Shown one piece after another: positions 1 through 13,344 of a stretch of DNA of 64,000 bases. Where the stretch lies: assembly GCF_000764305.2 (NCBI RefSeq), contig NW_025943778.1:26192-90191 (forward strand), given 5' to 3'. Source of the stretch: Hyalella azteca (Eukaryota; Arthropoda; Malacostraca; Amphipoda; Hyalellidae). Positions within the stretch are counted from its first letter, which is position 1. Every line of letters begins with the position of its first letter. The notes beneath the pieces were generated by a model. The model worked only from the letters and a program-made list of their open reading frames with translations, did not search any database and was not told the origin of the DNA. Position numbers and translations under genes: made by a program.

Positions 1-840
1 TTAAATATCAATTAATCCATTTAATTTAGATAGAAAACAGTACCAACTGCAACTTTTGATGGACACTACAGTTACTTAAATAAATTCATAAAGAAATGAC
101 AATTTCGGTCGAAATTGAATGATTCATTAGGAAAGGTTGAAATTGCTACACCACATAAACCTAAATTTCAAATATGTAACTCTTTCGTTAAAATGAAATT
201 TATTGAAATTTTCGGACGAGTATTTATCGTGTCTGAATTAGACGGTTTAGTGTGTTCTAAATGCATTCAAATGCGACATATAAAAAATATATGAGGCTAG
301 ATTTCAAAATTTGCAACGATGAATTACATTAAAAAGTAAATTTTATCCACGCAATCACAGAGTCGACAAAAGAAGCTAAGGTCGCGCTGTCGGATGGGAA
401 GTAGGGCCGAGTATATACGGAGGAATATCAGGACTCTGGCTCCGCGTCGACTGCATACTAAGGACGGCTAAGAAGAGATTTTACATCATACGCTGGCAGT
501 CTGTCTACAGTTATTGCTCGACCGTACAGTCCTGTCAGGTTTTTAATTTGTCTTCCATTTAGCGTAGGCAGCTAGATTTATAACGTTCATTTTGTCTTTT
601 GAGGAGAGTTATGAGCAAGACGAGACTGTCGGTCGGGACAGCCTGACACAAACTCAAGCTGCCGTCCAAAGAGATTCAAGATGAAGGTTGGCGAAAGACA
701 CTCTTTTCTCTGTGGACCACAATTTTGCTCTTTTGGAATATGTGCGTAACCAGTCATTTTGGGTCCAATGGAGTCGAAAAAAGTGATTTCATGTGTAAAA
801 TCTATATTAGAAATTGACATTGCTAAATAGATATATATGT
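1..840. other. no gene recognised
   Basis: AT-rich sequence with no recognisable coding exon. A patch at about 360-560 is richer in GC than its surroundings, but I can assign it to no family. Short open frames here look like chance. Confidence 0.5.
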
Positions 841-1153
841 GTCGCGCCGATATCACGGAATTGTCAATTATATGGAATCGGCAGCCACTTTGCCGAATCT
901 GCATAATCAGCATTTCCATATTATAGGAATCTGGGGTTAGGTAGAGTCAGCCAAGTTATTTTTTTTAATATCTACATATAAAGGAACTTGACCGAACTTG
1001 ACCTAACCTTATCCAACCTTAACTGTCAATTTATGTTCTAACTCTAACTCTAATGTCCGATTTTCTGAATCAGTAACGAAATGCAAATTCTGAAGATTCG
1101 GCAAACTGGCTGCCGATTCCTTAGAATCGGTAATTCCGTGATTTCGGCACGAC
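841..1153. mobile_element. MITE-like element with long terminal inverted repeats
   Basis: The left end (about 841-905) begins GTCGCGCCGATATCACGGAA. It is mirrored by the right end (about 1085-1153), whose reverse complement begins GTCGTGCCGAAATCACGGAA. The arms are roughly 65-70 bp with a few mismatches and small indels, and enclose about 180 bp of noncoding spacer. There is no transposase frame inside. The size and layout fit a nonautonomous DNA transposon or foldback element. I could not settle a target-site duplication. The family is unknown. Confidence 0.55.
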
Positions 1154-4100
1154 ATAAGTATGATCAAATAAATGAGACCTATGATCATCCATAAAAACTC
1201 ATATAACCTGAAATCAGTTAATGAAACTGATTCAAAAATATAAAAAGATAAGCTTAAATAATAATTTTCTTGAGCCGTTCGTTTTTCACAAAAAATAACC
1301 TGTTCCTTTTCTGGGCAAGAAAGAATTTGGAATCAAAATTAAGATAATAAACAAAAAACACACAAGAAATATCCTAGCGAGGTTACGTTAGGTCCGACTG
1401 TTGAAAGTATACTTTACTGACTCTTCACAATCCAAGTTTATATTTCTTCCATGTAAAAAAATATTCCCTATTCAACAATTATAAATGCTTAATTACAATT
1501 TTGATATCTTTTGATCTAATTTTCTACGAAATCGGGCAGATGCTATAAGCTATCCGGGCACTACGTATCAAGAAGGTTATTTTAAATTTAATTTAATGAA
1601 TCAGAAATAGAAACTTGAGCTCAATTTGTTCGAAAAAAGTGTATGCAATACAGGCGCATTGGATAAGCTATTCATTCCAAATATTTCGTAATTGTATCGA
1701 AACCGAAATTTTACCTTCTATTATTACCGTCCCCCCACAGTGCAACATGAACTTGAAATGTCCTTTCGCTTCGCCGCCCAAAAAGAGAACGGTCAATGAC
1801 AAAAAATCAGTGACATCAATTCAATGAATTCATGATTAATCGTCAACTTATTATTATACACACATAACAGTTCTCATAGACAACACATTGAGTAGCTACA
1901 AATTGTCAATTTATTTTTCATACATCCATTTGGGCTAGTAAAGGTCGCCTCGGAAGCTCCAGAAATTCGGTGTGGAGCCAGGCAGAATCTAGCGCAGTAT
2001 TTTGTTCACTATATTATAAGGGTTGCTCGAAATCGCAGAACGCGAGAGGTGTTTTAGCTGAGGCCAAGTAAGAGGCTCTAGGGAGTTGCTGGCGAGACAG
2101 CGCTCTTAGTCGAGTCATCTACTCCATGCACTTCGCATCTTTCCACCAGACACCAAATTGTTATTTGCAGGTTAAAACGAAGCCGTGCCTTTAAAGCTCC
2201 ATAATTCGTTTTTCTCCTGACAGCTTTCTAAGCTTATGGTGCAAGCGGCTAGCAGCGCTACGGGCAGAACGGCTGCGGCAGCCGACAGGTGCAAGTTATC
2301 ATGGGTTGCAATACAAATTTTAAATGCTCTGCGACGGTAAGGTTTTTTTTGGAAAACCGAAAAAATTGTCACCTGCTTGGCTTAGAACTGAAAATCTTAA
2401 GCTCTAGAAAAATAAGTGCCGTCCTAAATTCATGCTTAAAATATAATATGTTTTGAAGATTACTTGAAAATCATTACACAGAATAACGAGTTCTATGGAT
2501 TACATAATTAGAATTTGACTTGCTAGACTTCTTCTCATCCATGCCAGAGGATGATGCCAAAAATACGAGTCAGGGTGTCGCAATGGGCAAAGGCTTGCTA
2601 ACAGTTGCTATCTAATGCCTTCGGGAAGAGCGAATTCTTAATTTTAGTAGCGGGTTAATGAAATTTAGTATTTTCTTGGCTAAATAGCAGTTTTAATGCC
2701 TACCGAACATACTCAGGAATATAATTTGTTTTATATAATTGATCACAGAACATTAATTTCTCGAAAATTGCTATAACAACATAATCGCGATCATCGGCGA
2801 AGTAAATAGATAGAATTAAGCATTAATAATAAATAACAATAGCATTGGAGCATCAAAATAAACAGCATTGGTGCACAAAGCATCCATAAAAATGACACAG
2901 TTTTCTCATGAGAGCGCCATGTTACTGAAGAAGTCTAGTGTTTTTATACAAGGCTTTGGGTTCTAGAGCGCATCTATGTTTTCTATCACTGGTAGCTTTA
3001 CTAAGACACATTATATCTTGCCGGTCCAGGAGGCTGCACCTCTCGTATACGTTAACTTATCGTGAGCTGACCATTTTTTTTTGTGGGAGAGCGTGCGTGC
3101 AGCTCACAATAAACTTGGTTATGATGAGACTCAGGGTCTAGCTCATCGTCACCGGGCTACGAGTCGCTACGGTTATCGGAGAAATGACAGTTATGATTTT
3201 AGCAAGAGTTTTATTTAAATCAACAGGTAATATATACAATATATGGACGAAGATCACATTCGATATTTTAATTCATTAAGAATGACGGTGAAATATAAGA
3301 TTGAGCTGAGAATAAAAAAGGACAATTGTAGAATCGGCAATACTGGCTTCGTCATTCGTGTTTTTTTGTAGTTTAAATATTAATCACCACACAATATTTC
3401 GTTAATTTCATAGAGCATCCAGCGGCTTCGCGTAGCCGAGACGCTCCGATTACAATCAGTGTACAGAGATCCCCGCACACAATCATGTTTCAATAACTTG
3501 TGACGGAAAGTTCGGGGCAGTTCCCAATCTGTGACCCAGACGGGAAACTTGCCGAAGATTCAGGATTAAAATACAAAATGCAGCTGGCATATACCAAATC
3601 TGGTTAATTTTCTGTCTCCCGCACACCTGGCGAACGAGAATACGCATAGTAACTAATGAGGTTTATGTACCGAATAAAGAATATGCAGCCATATACATGT
3701 AGTCATCAGGCGAAAGCTTATTGAACAATCTTCGAAAGAGAAGTGGTACTATGAATAATCCTCGCAGAATTATGAATGTCAAGGTAGGCAATAACCGTAT
3801 AGTGACCAAAATGAAAAATTATGCAAGTCATGAAGCTACAATAATTCAAATTTTGTACACACCTCTTCTTACCACAGCCTCGTAGGGACACGTTAATGTG
3901 CGATGTTTACGACTTCAGAAGGCTAATATGAAATAGTTACTTCAGGCTAAAGTGGCAACAACCCGCCAGACATCACGACCGTCCAGCATCAGCTGGGAAT
4001 CCAGTGTTGACATTACGAGGCGCTGAAAACCCTAAAACATTTTTAAAAGACCAGAACTACTACAACATGGCCTTTTGCTGTCAGTGGTGAGACTATGTTT

Positions 4101-7100
4101 TGTTGTTTCACATAGGGATTACCGAAAGACAACATTTAAAGTGCTTTAGGTTCAGCTTAATTACCAAGGATTGATAATTACAAAAATTTCTTGGTTCTTG
4201 AGTGAACACATTTTTAAAGGAACTTTCTCAAATTTTTTATCCTGGAATAACATAAAAATCCAGATGTTACAGCACATAGGATCTTGCGTAATTATTCTTG
4301 AAGAGATATAAAAAGAAAATTGTTTGCCGTCTTTAAATTCCCCGCGCAAACATTTCAACAAATTATTTATCTATCGTAACATCTCAGGATATTGTTTATA
4401 AACAACCGTCATTCATTTGCAATGAATTTATTGCATAGAATACTTGAATGTAAAATGAATTATTGCTCAATCCATTTATAAATGCGGGACAGGATATGCC
4501 AGGCCTAAATATCTTAGTCTGCTATCGATTGGAAGTTTCCGTTCGTTTTCTTCCTTGGAAAATCTCAGTCGATGTAGAAAACGTCTCCAGCGATAACTAA
4601 GAATATTAGAATGAATCATGACTGACCCAGAATGAGCGAAAGAAATTCATTCGTATCGCCCGCAAACATAAAAAAATAATGATACATTATTAAATATGCA
4701 AATGATCATGTTCGTGTTCAAAAATATTGATCATATTAATCATTTTCGTAAATTCGGACGTTGTTTGAATAATTTTGAATAATTTTTCTGATAAGTTCAC
4801 GGTTAAATACATATTCAAATATGTATTTATTTATGTAACGTGCTTAACTCTTAACGTGAATGAGGTGCTTCTCAATTATTAATCAAAATTGCCAAAATTA
4901 GCTGTTAATTTTTTAAGGCTTTTTATTCAGGGAATGAGCTGGCGAGATGCGAATTTGATTGCTTCTATGAAGCCAAATTTCAAGAAGGCTCGTGCATTGT
5001 GATTGAATCAAGCAAATAATATTATTACGAGAAATTTTTCATTGGGCATTCAAATAAATGCACATAGAAATGGCTGTATTATCTTGAATGACAAAAACCG
5101 CAGATTTTGAGGAACGACGTCGATTTACATTGCAATTCGTCTCTAAATGATGTCAACGAACTGAAAACCACTTTGAACATGAATAAAATTGTTTAAAAAG
5201 CTTTACCATGTGCTTGGAAATCATGCGACTTAAATTTTGTCACGTGACTTTATATTGAATATGTGCAAGAAATTAAGTATGTGCCTAAAATCATAGATAA
5301 ACACCAGAGATAACTGATAAACCCAGAGATAAATATATAAGCCCCGTAATGCAAATGCCGCTACAAATGCATAGCGGATAATAATAACCATACGCACCGA
5401 CTTCGATATTTATTGCACTTTACAATTTCCATTACATTTTATTAATAATTACTATGTAATAACAACTTTAATTGCTGTTTCTACCTCTCTAATTCTGCGT
5501 GGTTTTTCCTGCGAGTGATCACACTTTGTTGCAAAACAGCTAACACAAAATTTTCGTGTTAGCTTTAGCTAACACGAAACTGCTAACACAATATATCCAA
5601 CAAAGTCAATGTTGAAAACATCGAATGCGCAAAAAACTGCCCAAATAATTCCAGCATTCTAGCAAAAAAATAAACATATACTACGAGGTGCAATATATGC
5701 GACCCCAAGTCACACGATTAGTTCTAAAAGAAATTTATAGAATTACTGAGCTGGTAATTCTAGGCCAGTTTCAATGAAATGCGCAGAATTAATTGAGATT
5801 TATTGTTTTCACAGCTTTTATGCATTTCATTTACCATAATTCCTCTTATTTAAATTTATAATGTTTTCTAGAGTCAGAAGGACATTGATTTTGCTGAATT
5901 AAAGTTCACCAAGGTTTAACTTATTTTACCACAACGACGACCGCACAGGCCTTTTATTCAGCCTTTCCAAAATCAATATAATGATATTCAGCGTAATCTC
6001 ACGGTTATTTTTCATTTTCTGAGTATGAGACGAATTATGTATGTTATAAAAGGAAAATAGTCTTATTAATTTTTAATCTTTCTTCATATGAGACATTTTT
6101 GAACCGAAACTTCCTTCAAGGTGCAAACAAATTATTATCACTCTTGCAATTCTAGTCCTAGGTCAACAGCATGTATTAAAACATTTTAATTTATGGAGAA
6201 ATGATGTCCGAAATAACGTCATATTTAATTCCTGAAACGTCTATAGATGCTAAGTTCTATCAATTCATTTACAAACAAATAACACAACAATGGTCGGAAA
6301 TTTTCAGAAGTGCGTCTCAGAAATAGCACCAATTATTTGTTCCACAAGCATAGTAAACTTTATTGCCGTAGACAACGGACTTGTACACAAAATTTTGCCT
6401 CGATTTGAATTTTGTTGCGTTAAGGAAAACTTCCAAGCTGAAGGTGAGTCATGGGACCTTTATCTATATAAATAATTCATTCAGATCCCGAATGACTGAT
6501 TTTCGCAAAACCAATACATAATCAAGAAATTCATGTAATTAGTTCATTGGAAACATGTTTCGCAGAGATTAATTGAACTTTACGAAACAATAACGCAATA
6601 GTTGATAAATTGTGAACGATAGATGAATTCGTGCCAAATGGAAACTTTTACTAAGTTCTTAAATTGAACGTTGTTGACTCATGAGTTTTAAAGATGGATG
6701 TTATATCGAATCGATGGATTACTTCAAGGAGACTACCAAATCAAAAAGTTACTATAACACTCGAAATAAATTTTTCATGAAAATATAAAAATATCTCATT
6801 TGCTCCGTATTATAAATAAATAATATTACCCAGACACTTGCGCGTGAAACTCATTGCGTCTAACAGTTGAAACAAGTGAGAACAATAATAATGCGATACG
6901 AGTAAATCTCAGCAATTTAACACTGAAAATAGTTTCATACTACAATAGAGAGCTCGATTGTTTTACAAAGGTTAGAGAGTCGGTTGTTTTACCACATAAA
7001 TCATTTTCCAAGCATTGGAATGAATATAACTTCACATGTTCGGTACACATACATGCTGAATTAACTAACATTGTATTGTACGATGCAATACAATGACACG

Positions 7101-9457
7101 CATGAGATGTTTACGTACATTGCCTACCCTGGAATCTACTACTACAACATATGTTCAGAAATAACATCTATCTACACATTATGATACACAATGATTCATA
7201 AGGTGACCAATACAATTATACAATAATAATTCAATAATTAAGCATTGCATGCAACCTTCACATACACGTTCAATTTTGATTGAAAGATGTTCAATTTTTT
7301 ATTTATAAACCCTGAAATTATAATGTATGTTATATATAGCGGCCCATCGGATTCACGATACACCATATAGTGAAAACTTGTGTTAAAATGAAAAATCATT
7401 TTATTATCTGTGAAGGAAGTAAAACATTTTATTCGCGATGTGAATACTTGAAGGGGACAATACCAGTCTGAACCGTCAGCTATTCACTTTTTTCAACGGT
7501 TTCCCTCACAATATTATTATACATTTTTCGCCCATAAGCTATTATTTTGGTCACCTCATGAATCACGAACAATAGTATAATTTATTAATAATTAATAATA
7601 ATGATTGGGATCACCGATAATCCCGCCATACATCCTTTAATTACGTCAAACGAGGGACGACGATCAACTCAATTATTTTCAGCAAAGTACGAGTTCATTT
7701 CACAAGTAAGTCTCATTCATAAGCTACACGCAACACTCAGAAAAATTCGTGGGTCATGTTGTTCAAATAGTGAAACACGTTCTTACTCTCAGCATAAGCT
7801 GAGGGCTGACGTCGAACTGATGTGCTCATTTGTTGGGCCAAACTGAGATAGGAGGACCCACGTAAGGGTAAAATATGCATCACTTTTTGGACAAAAGCTC
7901 ATTAATTTATCTAAATGGAGCATTCTTACTTAGCACCAAAAGGGAAAGCCAAACTTTCATTGCAGTTTTTCCTGTCCGTGAAAAGAAAAAACAAGTTTTA
8001 TTTTTCTTCTCTCGGCAGCTGCAGCAAACAGTTCAACATTGACAACAACAACAAATGAACGAGCTTATACAGAATATTATTGCTAATTACACTCTGGATA
8101 CATCAAGAGATCTAGTTAAATATATCCTAACAAAAATCTGTACAAATATTTACAAACAACGTTGCAGTGAATAGTCGCGTCCAGCTCCGTATTTAACATT
8201 GATATTTTTAAATTTGTTTTCAATGAATGTTGAAAGTTTCTTACTGAGTGGTTAAATATTTTTAGAAAGACACCGGTGACAGTTGCATTTCTGTAGGCTC
8301 AATTTCGTACGTTGCTTACGCCGAGAAGCATAACCATATTTATTTCCATTTAAAATTGAGAACCGAGGGTTATTAAACATTGCTTGTAATTCTCCCTGAA
8401 TCGCCTTAGTTATTGAATTCTGTCTAACGAAGAAAAATTCGGTATGATCCCAGTTTTGATAAATTGCGGAAAAAAATAAACTTCAGTCTCGTCTATAGCA
8501 GCGGAATGTGTGGGACTAAGAATTACTGAGTAACTTCACCCGTCCGTATTCATTTCACACAACAAACGAACAAGATCAACTACCACAAAAATTATCAGTT
8601 ATAAATATAACACATTTTAGTAGTTTATCATATCTGTACAAGCTACGGAGTATCGTGTGAAGCGATGGTGGTCACTGAAATTAAATAATTTCCAGTTGAT
8701 TCTAAAATCACGCATTCAAACATAGAACTAATACCAAAATATACTATGGCGCTCCGTCTGATCACACTTACAAAGGGGAAAATTTGGGTTGCAAGTTATG
8801 CTTCATGAATTTGAAATAACCGTGAGGGTGCAAATTAATGAACTGTTGTTGATGAAATAATTATTACTCATGGTTAGATTAACTCCAGTTTCAATATATT
8901 TCAGAGTTCATTCACAAATTTTAACCATGAGCCAAAGAGTTAATGGATCTCTATTTCTAAAATATATGATTTAACATGAATCTAGCAACACTATAAGTTG
9001 ATTTTCGTGATGTTTTAGAGTCCCCACTAGCAGGCTAGGTGTTTCAAGGACGGACCTGACGACAGAGATTTCTAATACTGACGGAACTAAAGACAGAGAA
9101 TTCTAATGATGTACTGTATTGAGTTCAGACGTCAAACCCAGTAAAATATTCTTAGTAACATTCTTAGTAATTCTTAGTTGTTTTGAACACGAGAATTCGC
9201 AGAGGGTTTACTTACGCCTTAATTTGATTGCTCAGAAACGATTGCTATCATTAATTGTCTCGATTTGTATCCAACTAATAAATAAAAAATGTAAAATTTC
9301 TTAGGAAATCAAACGTAGTAATATCAAAATTACCTTAAATAGAGTATTCGCGTTTAAAAGCCCTTGGTTTACGTGCATGTATATATATTTTTTACGAAGA
9401 TGAAACTTTGTGCTTATACTTATTCAAATATAATTTAAAATTCTAATATAGCTCCCA
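1154..9457. other. 8.3 kb downstream of the GATA gene, no gene recognised
   Basis: Long AT-rich sequence beyond the 3' end of the minus-strand GATA gene. No open frame exceeds about 80 codons, none resembles a known domain, and none pairs with good splice sites. Apart from the small palindrome listed separately I see no structured element. It may hold regulatory DNA that cannot be recognised by eye. Confidence 0.5.
5552..5579. repeat. perfect 13-bp inverted repeat
   Basis: The arm TTTCGTGTTAGCT (5552-5564) is followed after 2 bp by its exact reverse complement (5567-5579). Related copies of the core word 'gctaacac' lie on both sides (about 5539 and 5582). It is probably a local repeat-driven palindrome of unknown role. 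Confidence 0.6.
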
Positions 9458-9463
9458 TTTATT
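9458..9463 (-). terminator. candidate polyadenylation signal AATAAA of the GATA gene
   Basis: The plus strand reads TTTATT here, so the minus strand carries AATAAA about 330 nt downstream of the GATA stop codon. This is a plausible position, but in AT-rich DNA the hexamer is common by chance. The 3' UTR would be about 9.46-9.79 kb. Confidence 0.3.
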
Positions 9464-9789
9464 GACGTTGAAATAAAGAAACTAACATTTTGTTGTAAAG
9501 ATCGTTCGAAAATCCTATTGCATCTTGTAAAATATGATTAAAAAACCGACTGAAGAGCAAAAAGTATTTGCAAAAACGCCCTAAGACTTGCCTTCAAATG
9601 TTAAAATTAGAGACATTGTATAGACATTAAAATACTACATTCTGTGTTCCCTGCCGCATGTGCCTGAATAAAACAAGACAGGGAAGCCTCACACGAGGAT
9701 CATTTTTAACAATAACAGCTTTACAAGAGAACGAAGAATGTCGTCTGAAGTATCACAAAACGAGTGGGAATTTCACGAGCTAAAGCGCA

Positions 9790-10361
9790 CTAGCTTAGGA
9801 GATGTTTAGAGTAGGAGCATGGGTTGGGTTGAGGAAGGTTATATCCACTCATCATTGAGTGAGACGCTCCTGAACTTGGACCATTCAAAATCCCCGGAGT
9901 CATGGGAGGAGTCATGAGTGTTGGAGATGAGCTGCAGAGAGTTCCAAATGCATTGGAATGTCCTCCCATTACGGGCTCTTGCTTCACTTTCATTTCAGAC
10001 AAGCCGGAAGATGACCCAGACGGCATGGAGTTGTTGGATGGTGCACCGCAGTTAGGAACAAGTACACCATTATTGGAGCTGCTTGATGGCACTGGGCTCT
10101 GGTGTGGCAATGGATGTTGAGACAATGTCTGCTGCTGGTGCTGTTGGTGGTGATGTTGAGGAAGAAGCTGGTGCAAGTGATGATGGTGGTGTTGTTGCTG
10201 TTGCTCGTGAGGAGATAAAGATGGGACCTGCTGCAGCTGGTGAAGCTGAGGTGAATGACTTGATGAATGAGATGGTTGAGCTTGCGGAGCTGTTTGCATG
10301 TTCTTTGAACTCGAGCGAGAGTCTGGTCGACGTTCATTGGATTCTTTCGGTGGTTTCTCAT
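9790..10361 (-). CDS. pnr: GATA transcription factor, coding exon 5 (C-terminal tail and stop)
   Basis: This is the last coding exon of the GATA factor, residues 280-469 of the five-exon model, ending SYSKHLLS and TAG (9790-9792). The acceptor is the AG at 10362-10363 after a pyrimidine-rich tract. The exon enters in phase 1, so G from exon 4 plus AT gives Asp280. The region is low-complexity. A Ser/Pro-rich start is followed by a Gln/His tract at about residues 332-357, then a Ser/Gly-rich part and MTPPMTPG. The motif VKQE (about 405-408) fits the SUMO-attachment consensus; that role is inferred. Such tails in GATA factors act in transactivation and partner binding rather than DNA contact. 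Open frames on the opposite strand at 9902-10385 are shadows of this repetitive coding sequence. Confidence 0.85.
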
Positions 10362-11741
10362 CTGTTGAAGAGAGCAAGATTTTAGAATTAAATAATAAAT
10401 AACGTCACCTGGAAAAAACAAATTACCATGAATGTTGTTAAACTATGACCACTTTCTCAATGCGCATATCCATCTCATTTATTAATCATATATGTGATAA
10501 AAATAAATAATAATTATCTATAAAATGGCTTGATTCATTTTTGGAGGGAATTTATTATCTTTTTCTTCATATTTCATCACAAACTTTAACTAACTCAACT
10601 CAAGTTAAAAAAATATAATTTTTTAATTCAGTGAATTGTTATTCACAACATGACATTGATAATCTTTTGAATTATGAAAAATATTTAATAATATAACAAT
10701 TAATAGTTATTCAAAGAGTATAAATAGATTTTTTATTGAAATGGCTGTGTAGGGTTATTGCCCAGCAACAGGAAGATATCATTGAAAACTTTTGAGTGAT
10801 TATTGCACGTTACCATCTACATCTATCACTTACAGGTCTAGAGATACAATTGCTAGCCATTTGGAAAGACCCCCGCAGTATAGAAATTCCATGGAATGTG
10901 CAGGTTAACGTTATTTTAAAGAGGCAAAGATTTATTATCCTAAATGGGCATTAATTTTTATTTATATTTTATTGCTTTTTTATTTCAACGATACTGGAAC
11001 GGAACTTTGATGAAGTCATTAGTCAGGTTTAGGTTTTAGCCTATGCGGATTGATATTAATATTTTATTATTATTCCCTATGGTCGAATGAATTTCACTTT
11101 CTAAAAACGTTTTGGTCAGTAATGTTAGCGCAAACGCTGTTAATGGCTTGCTAGTGTTTCAAATTAACTTGAGTCATTTGTTAATTTTCAGGTGAATGCT
11201 GCATTGGCTGATCGAAGATATAATTGTATTATTTGTAGAAGACAAAAAATCTTTAAAATTGTATATGTGAGTTTTTAAACACCCGAAATATTTGTAGTTC
11301 TTTCGATCGCCCAAGAAGACGGCATGTAACAATAATTTATGGCTATACCAAATTGCTTATGAATATAACGCGTTTAACGCCGTCTATCTTTTAAATTAAA
11401 AGTGGAGAATTTGGGAAGTTTTTCAGAAAACGGAGAGAGACTGAGTGCTGTTAGACTGATTCTCTCTGGTATAAATGTTCGGCAAAATAATTTGGCTACA
11501 TTGACCAACGAACTGATAGAGTTATGCCAGTTTTAACAAATTTGTCGAGGAAGTGGCTGATATTTATAGAACAATCATTAGTTTTTCGTTATTGGTTAGC
11601 GTTAAAGAGAAGATATTCGCTGGTTACGGTGAACACCATTCAAGTCAAACCCACAGAAATTTAAGTGTAACGAACTGAGCGAAGCGAAGCGTAAACAACG
11701 AACTTGCTTTTTTCTCAGTACGTCATCGACCTTTTATTTAC
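10362..11741 (-). other. GATA intron 4
   Basis: AT-rich intron with donor GTAAAT at 11736-11741 and acceptor AG at 10362-10363. A second AG lies a short way upstream on the minus strand (TTTTTTCCAG, near 10410), but the frame from that site hits stop codons before the tail. I see no gene within the intron. Confidence 0.7.
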
Positions 11742-11903
11742 CAGTGACTTTCTTGTCCTTTTCTTTGTCGTCCGATCCGTCCTCACTTTTCTTGTTCTTG
11801 GGCTTGCGTTTGCGACTCTGAATAGAGTCTTTGCGCATCTGAAGAGGGCGGCATACTCCGTGGAGTTTGAAGTAAAGACCGCAAGCGTTGCACACCGGCT
11901 CTC
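11742..11903 (-). CDS. pnr: GATA transcription factor, coding exon 4 (second half of C-finger and basic tail)
   Basis: This 162-nt exon encodes residues 226-280. It contributes [16 protein letters not shown], the second Cys pair (C230, C233) of the C-terminal zinc finger, followed by the basic arm [16 protein letters not shown] and a charged Lys/Asp/Glu stretch. In GATA factors this finger and arm make the main contacts with WGATAR sites. The acceptor reads TTGTTTGCAG and the donor ACTG|GTAAAT; both are in phase 1. The arm resembles the GATA4/5/6 class (RKRKPK), not the GATA1/2/3 class. Oddities are Cys243 where the family has Asn (GV-N-RPL), Gln247, and Ser252 and Ser255 where Gly and Thr are usual. 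These are either real divergence or sequencing errors. Confidence 0.92.
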
Positions 11904-12633
11904 CTGCAAACAATATTGTTCATGAGTACATTATATTCTAAATATATGACGAATTTGAAGCATTGAATTCAAAATTTCTCCAAGTTTCGGGAGATACGAA
12001 GGGGCATTTAAAGATAAAATTTTGTGTACTGATGTACTCTTAATACTTGCTTATTAAGTTTCTCAACAGTATTTCTGCAGTAAATTTTCTATTTTTTTTG
12101 AAGACAATATGTGTGATTCTAAAGTGTAATTTTTTTTTCATGCGGAAAAGTGTCCAATTTTAAAGCTCAAAGGGGTCAAATGAAGGAGCTACTTTCACTC
12201 CCTTCCGAATACTTGATTGCATTGAATGAAACTAATAAATTCATAATAGGAATTGATGGAATAAATTTCCTTTCTAAAGGGAATGATTTGAAAAGAGGAT
12301 AAATTAAATAAAAAATATCAAGTGACATTAGAATTTCACGAGAAACATATAAGAAAATAAAATTTAATAATCTCCATTAACCATTGATAATACAACGAGA
12401 AAAAATCCAAAAATCCTTAAAAATTTGAACTAAAAAAAAACTTCACATAAGCATTAATTACAAGCTTTTTCGATCAACGCAGTTTCAAAATCATCGTCTG
12501 ACTGACGATGTGATAAACACATGGTAAATATTTAAAAGAATACCGTGTCATACAGGATATTAAACTATAATTTCGTGTACTGAATAGTAATAAGAAAAAC
12601 ATGACACTCTATGTAAGCATGAATAAGTCTCAC
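11904..12633 (-). other. GATA intron 3
   Basis: AT-rich intron splitting the C-finger between its Cys pairs. The donor is GATG|GTGAGA (intron starts at 12633) and the acceptor GCAG at 11904-11907. I see no gene or repeat of note. Confidence 0.75.
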
Positions 12634-12712
12634 CATCGTTATTCCTCCGCCAGAGGGTGGTCGTGGTGGTGCCACAGTTGGAGCACATCAGACCCAGGCG
12701 ACGTGTCGAGGC
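12634..12712 (-). CDS. pnr: GATA transcription factor, coding exon 3 (first half of C-finger)
   Basis: This exon encodes residues 200-226: [20 protein letters not shown] followed by WRRNNDG. It supplies the first Cys pair (C209, C212) of the C-finger. With exon 4 the finger is C-X2-C-X17-C-X2-C, as in all GATA proteins. The donor reads GATG|GTGAGA in phase 1. Two acceptors are possible, both phase 0: TTCCAG at 12713 (chosen, because the linker between fingers is then close to the usual length), or GGCAG at 12731, which would add six codons (ENYAFQ, exon to 12730) and give a 475-residue protein. The RRLGL linker and NNDGEPV loop point to the pannier-like GATA4/5/6 class. Confidence 0.9.
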
Positions 12713-13344
12713 CTGGAACGCGTAGTTCTCCTGCCAATATGGTGGTCACTTTTGTCAGATTAGTTAGAACTTAGAAAAATATTTTTAATCTAATAATAAT
12801 GCAAAAAAAAACTTAAAATATTTCTCTAATTTAAAAAAAAATTGAACACTGTTGCTTTCTTAAAATAATCTTCATATTTTTTAAATATTGTGCAATTTTT
12901 TTAAATTAATGATTCAAGGGTGATGATTAAATTTATGGAAGGAATACATCAGGGAAAAAGGAGCAGAATAATAAATGAATTAAAATTATTCAAATTAATA
13001 AGAATATTGTTCAATTCTCTTGTAAAATTGGCAACTATCAAACATAGCATGAGTCTATGTTAATAATTTATTAATCATTGAATCGATTGAAATAGGATTA
13101 AATTTGTTGAATTGTTTTCATGAATCATAATTGCTTATGAAGGAATTTTTTTAGCATATTCTATAATATGGAAAACAATGTATATCGTAGCGGCCATCTA
13201 TAGCAAAGAATATTTGAATATTCATCGATTATTTCTAAAAAAAATCATTGACCGATGATCACGCGGTCTTTCTCATGATTAATAACAGTTAAAATATCTT
13301 TTCAACAGCTCGGCTATCTAATTGATCGTAGACGTAAAACTAAC
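12713..13344 (-). other. GATA intron 2
   Basis: AT-rich intron lying between the two zinc-finger exons. The donor is CAC|GTTAGT (intron starts at 13344), a weaker site than the others. The acceptor is either of the two described for exon 3. No gene is seen. Confidence 0.7.

Noticed and set aside
9902..10385. Plus-strand frames opposite the GATA C-terminal exon
   Set aside because: They are the antisense of CAG/CAC-rich coding sequence, with no splice or domain support.
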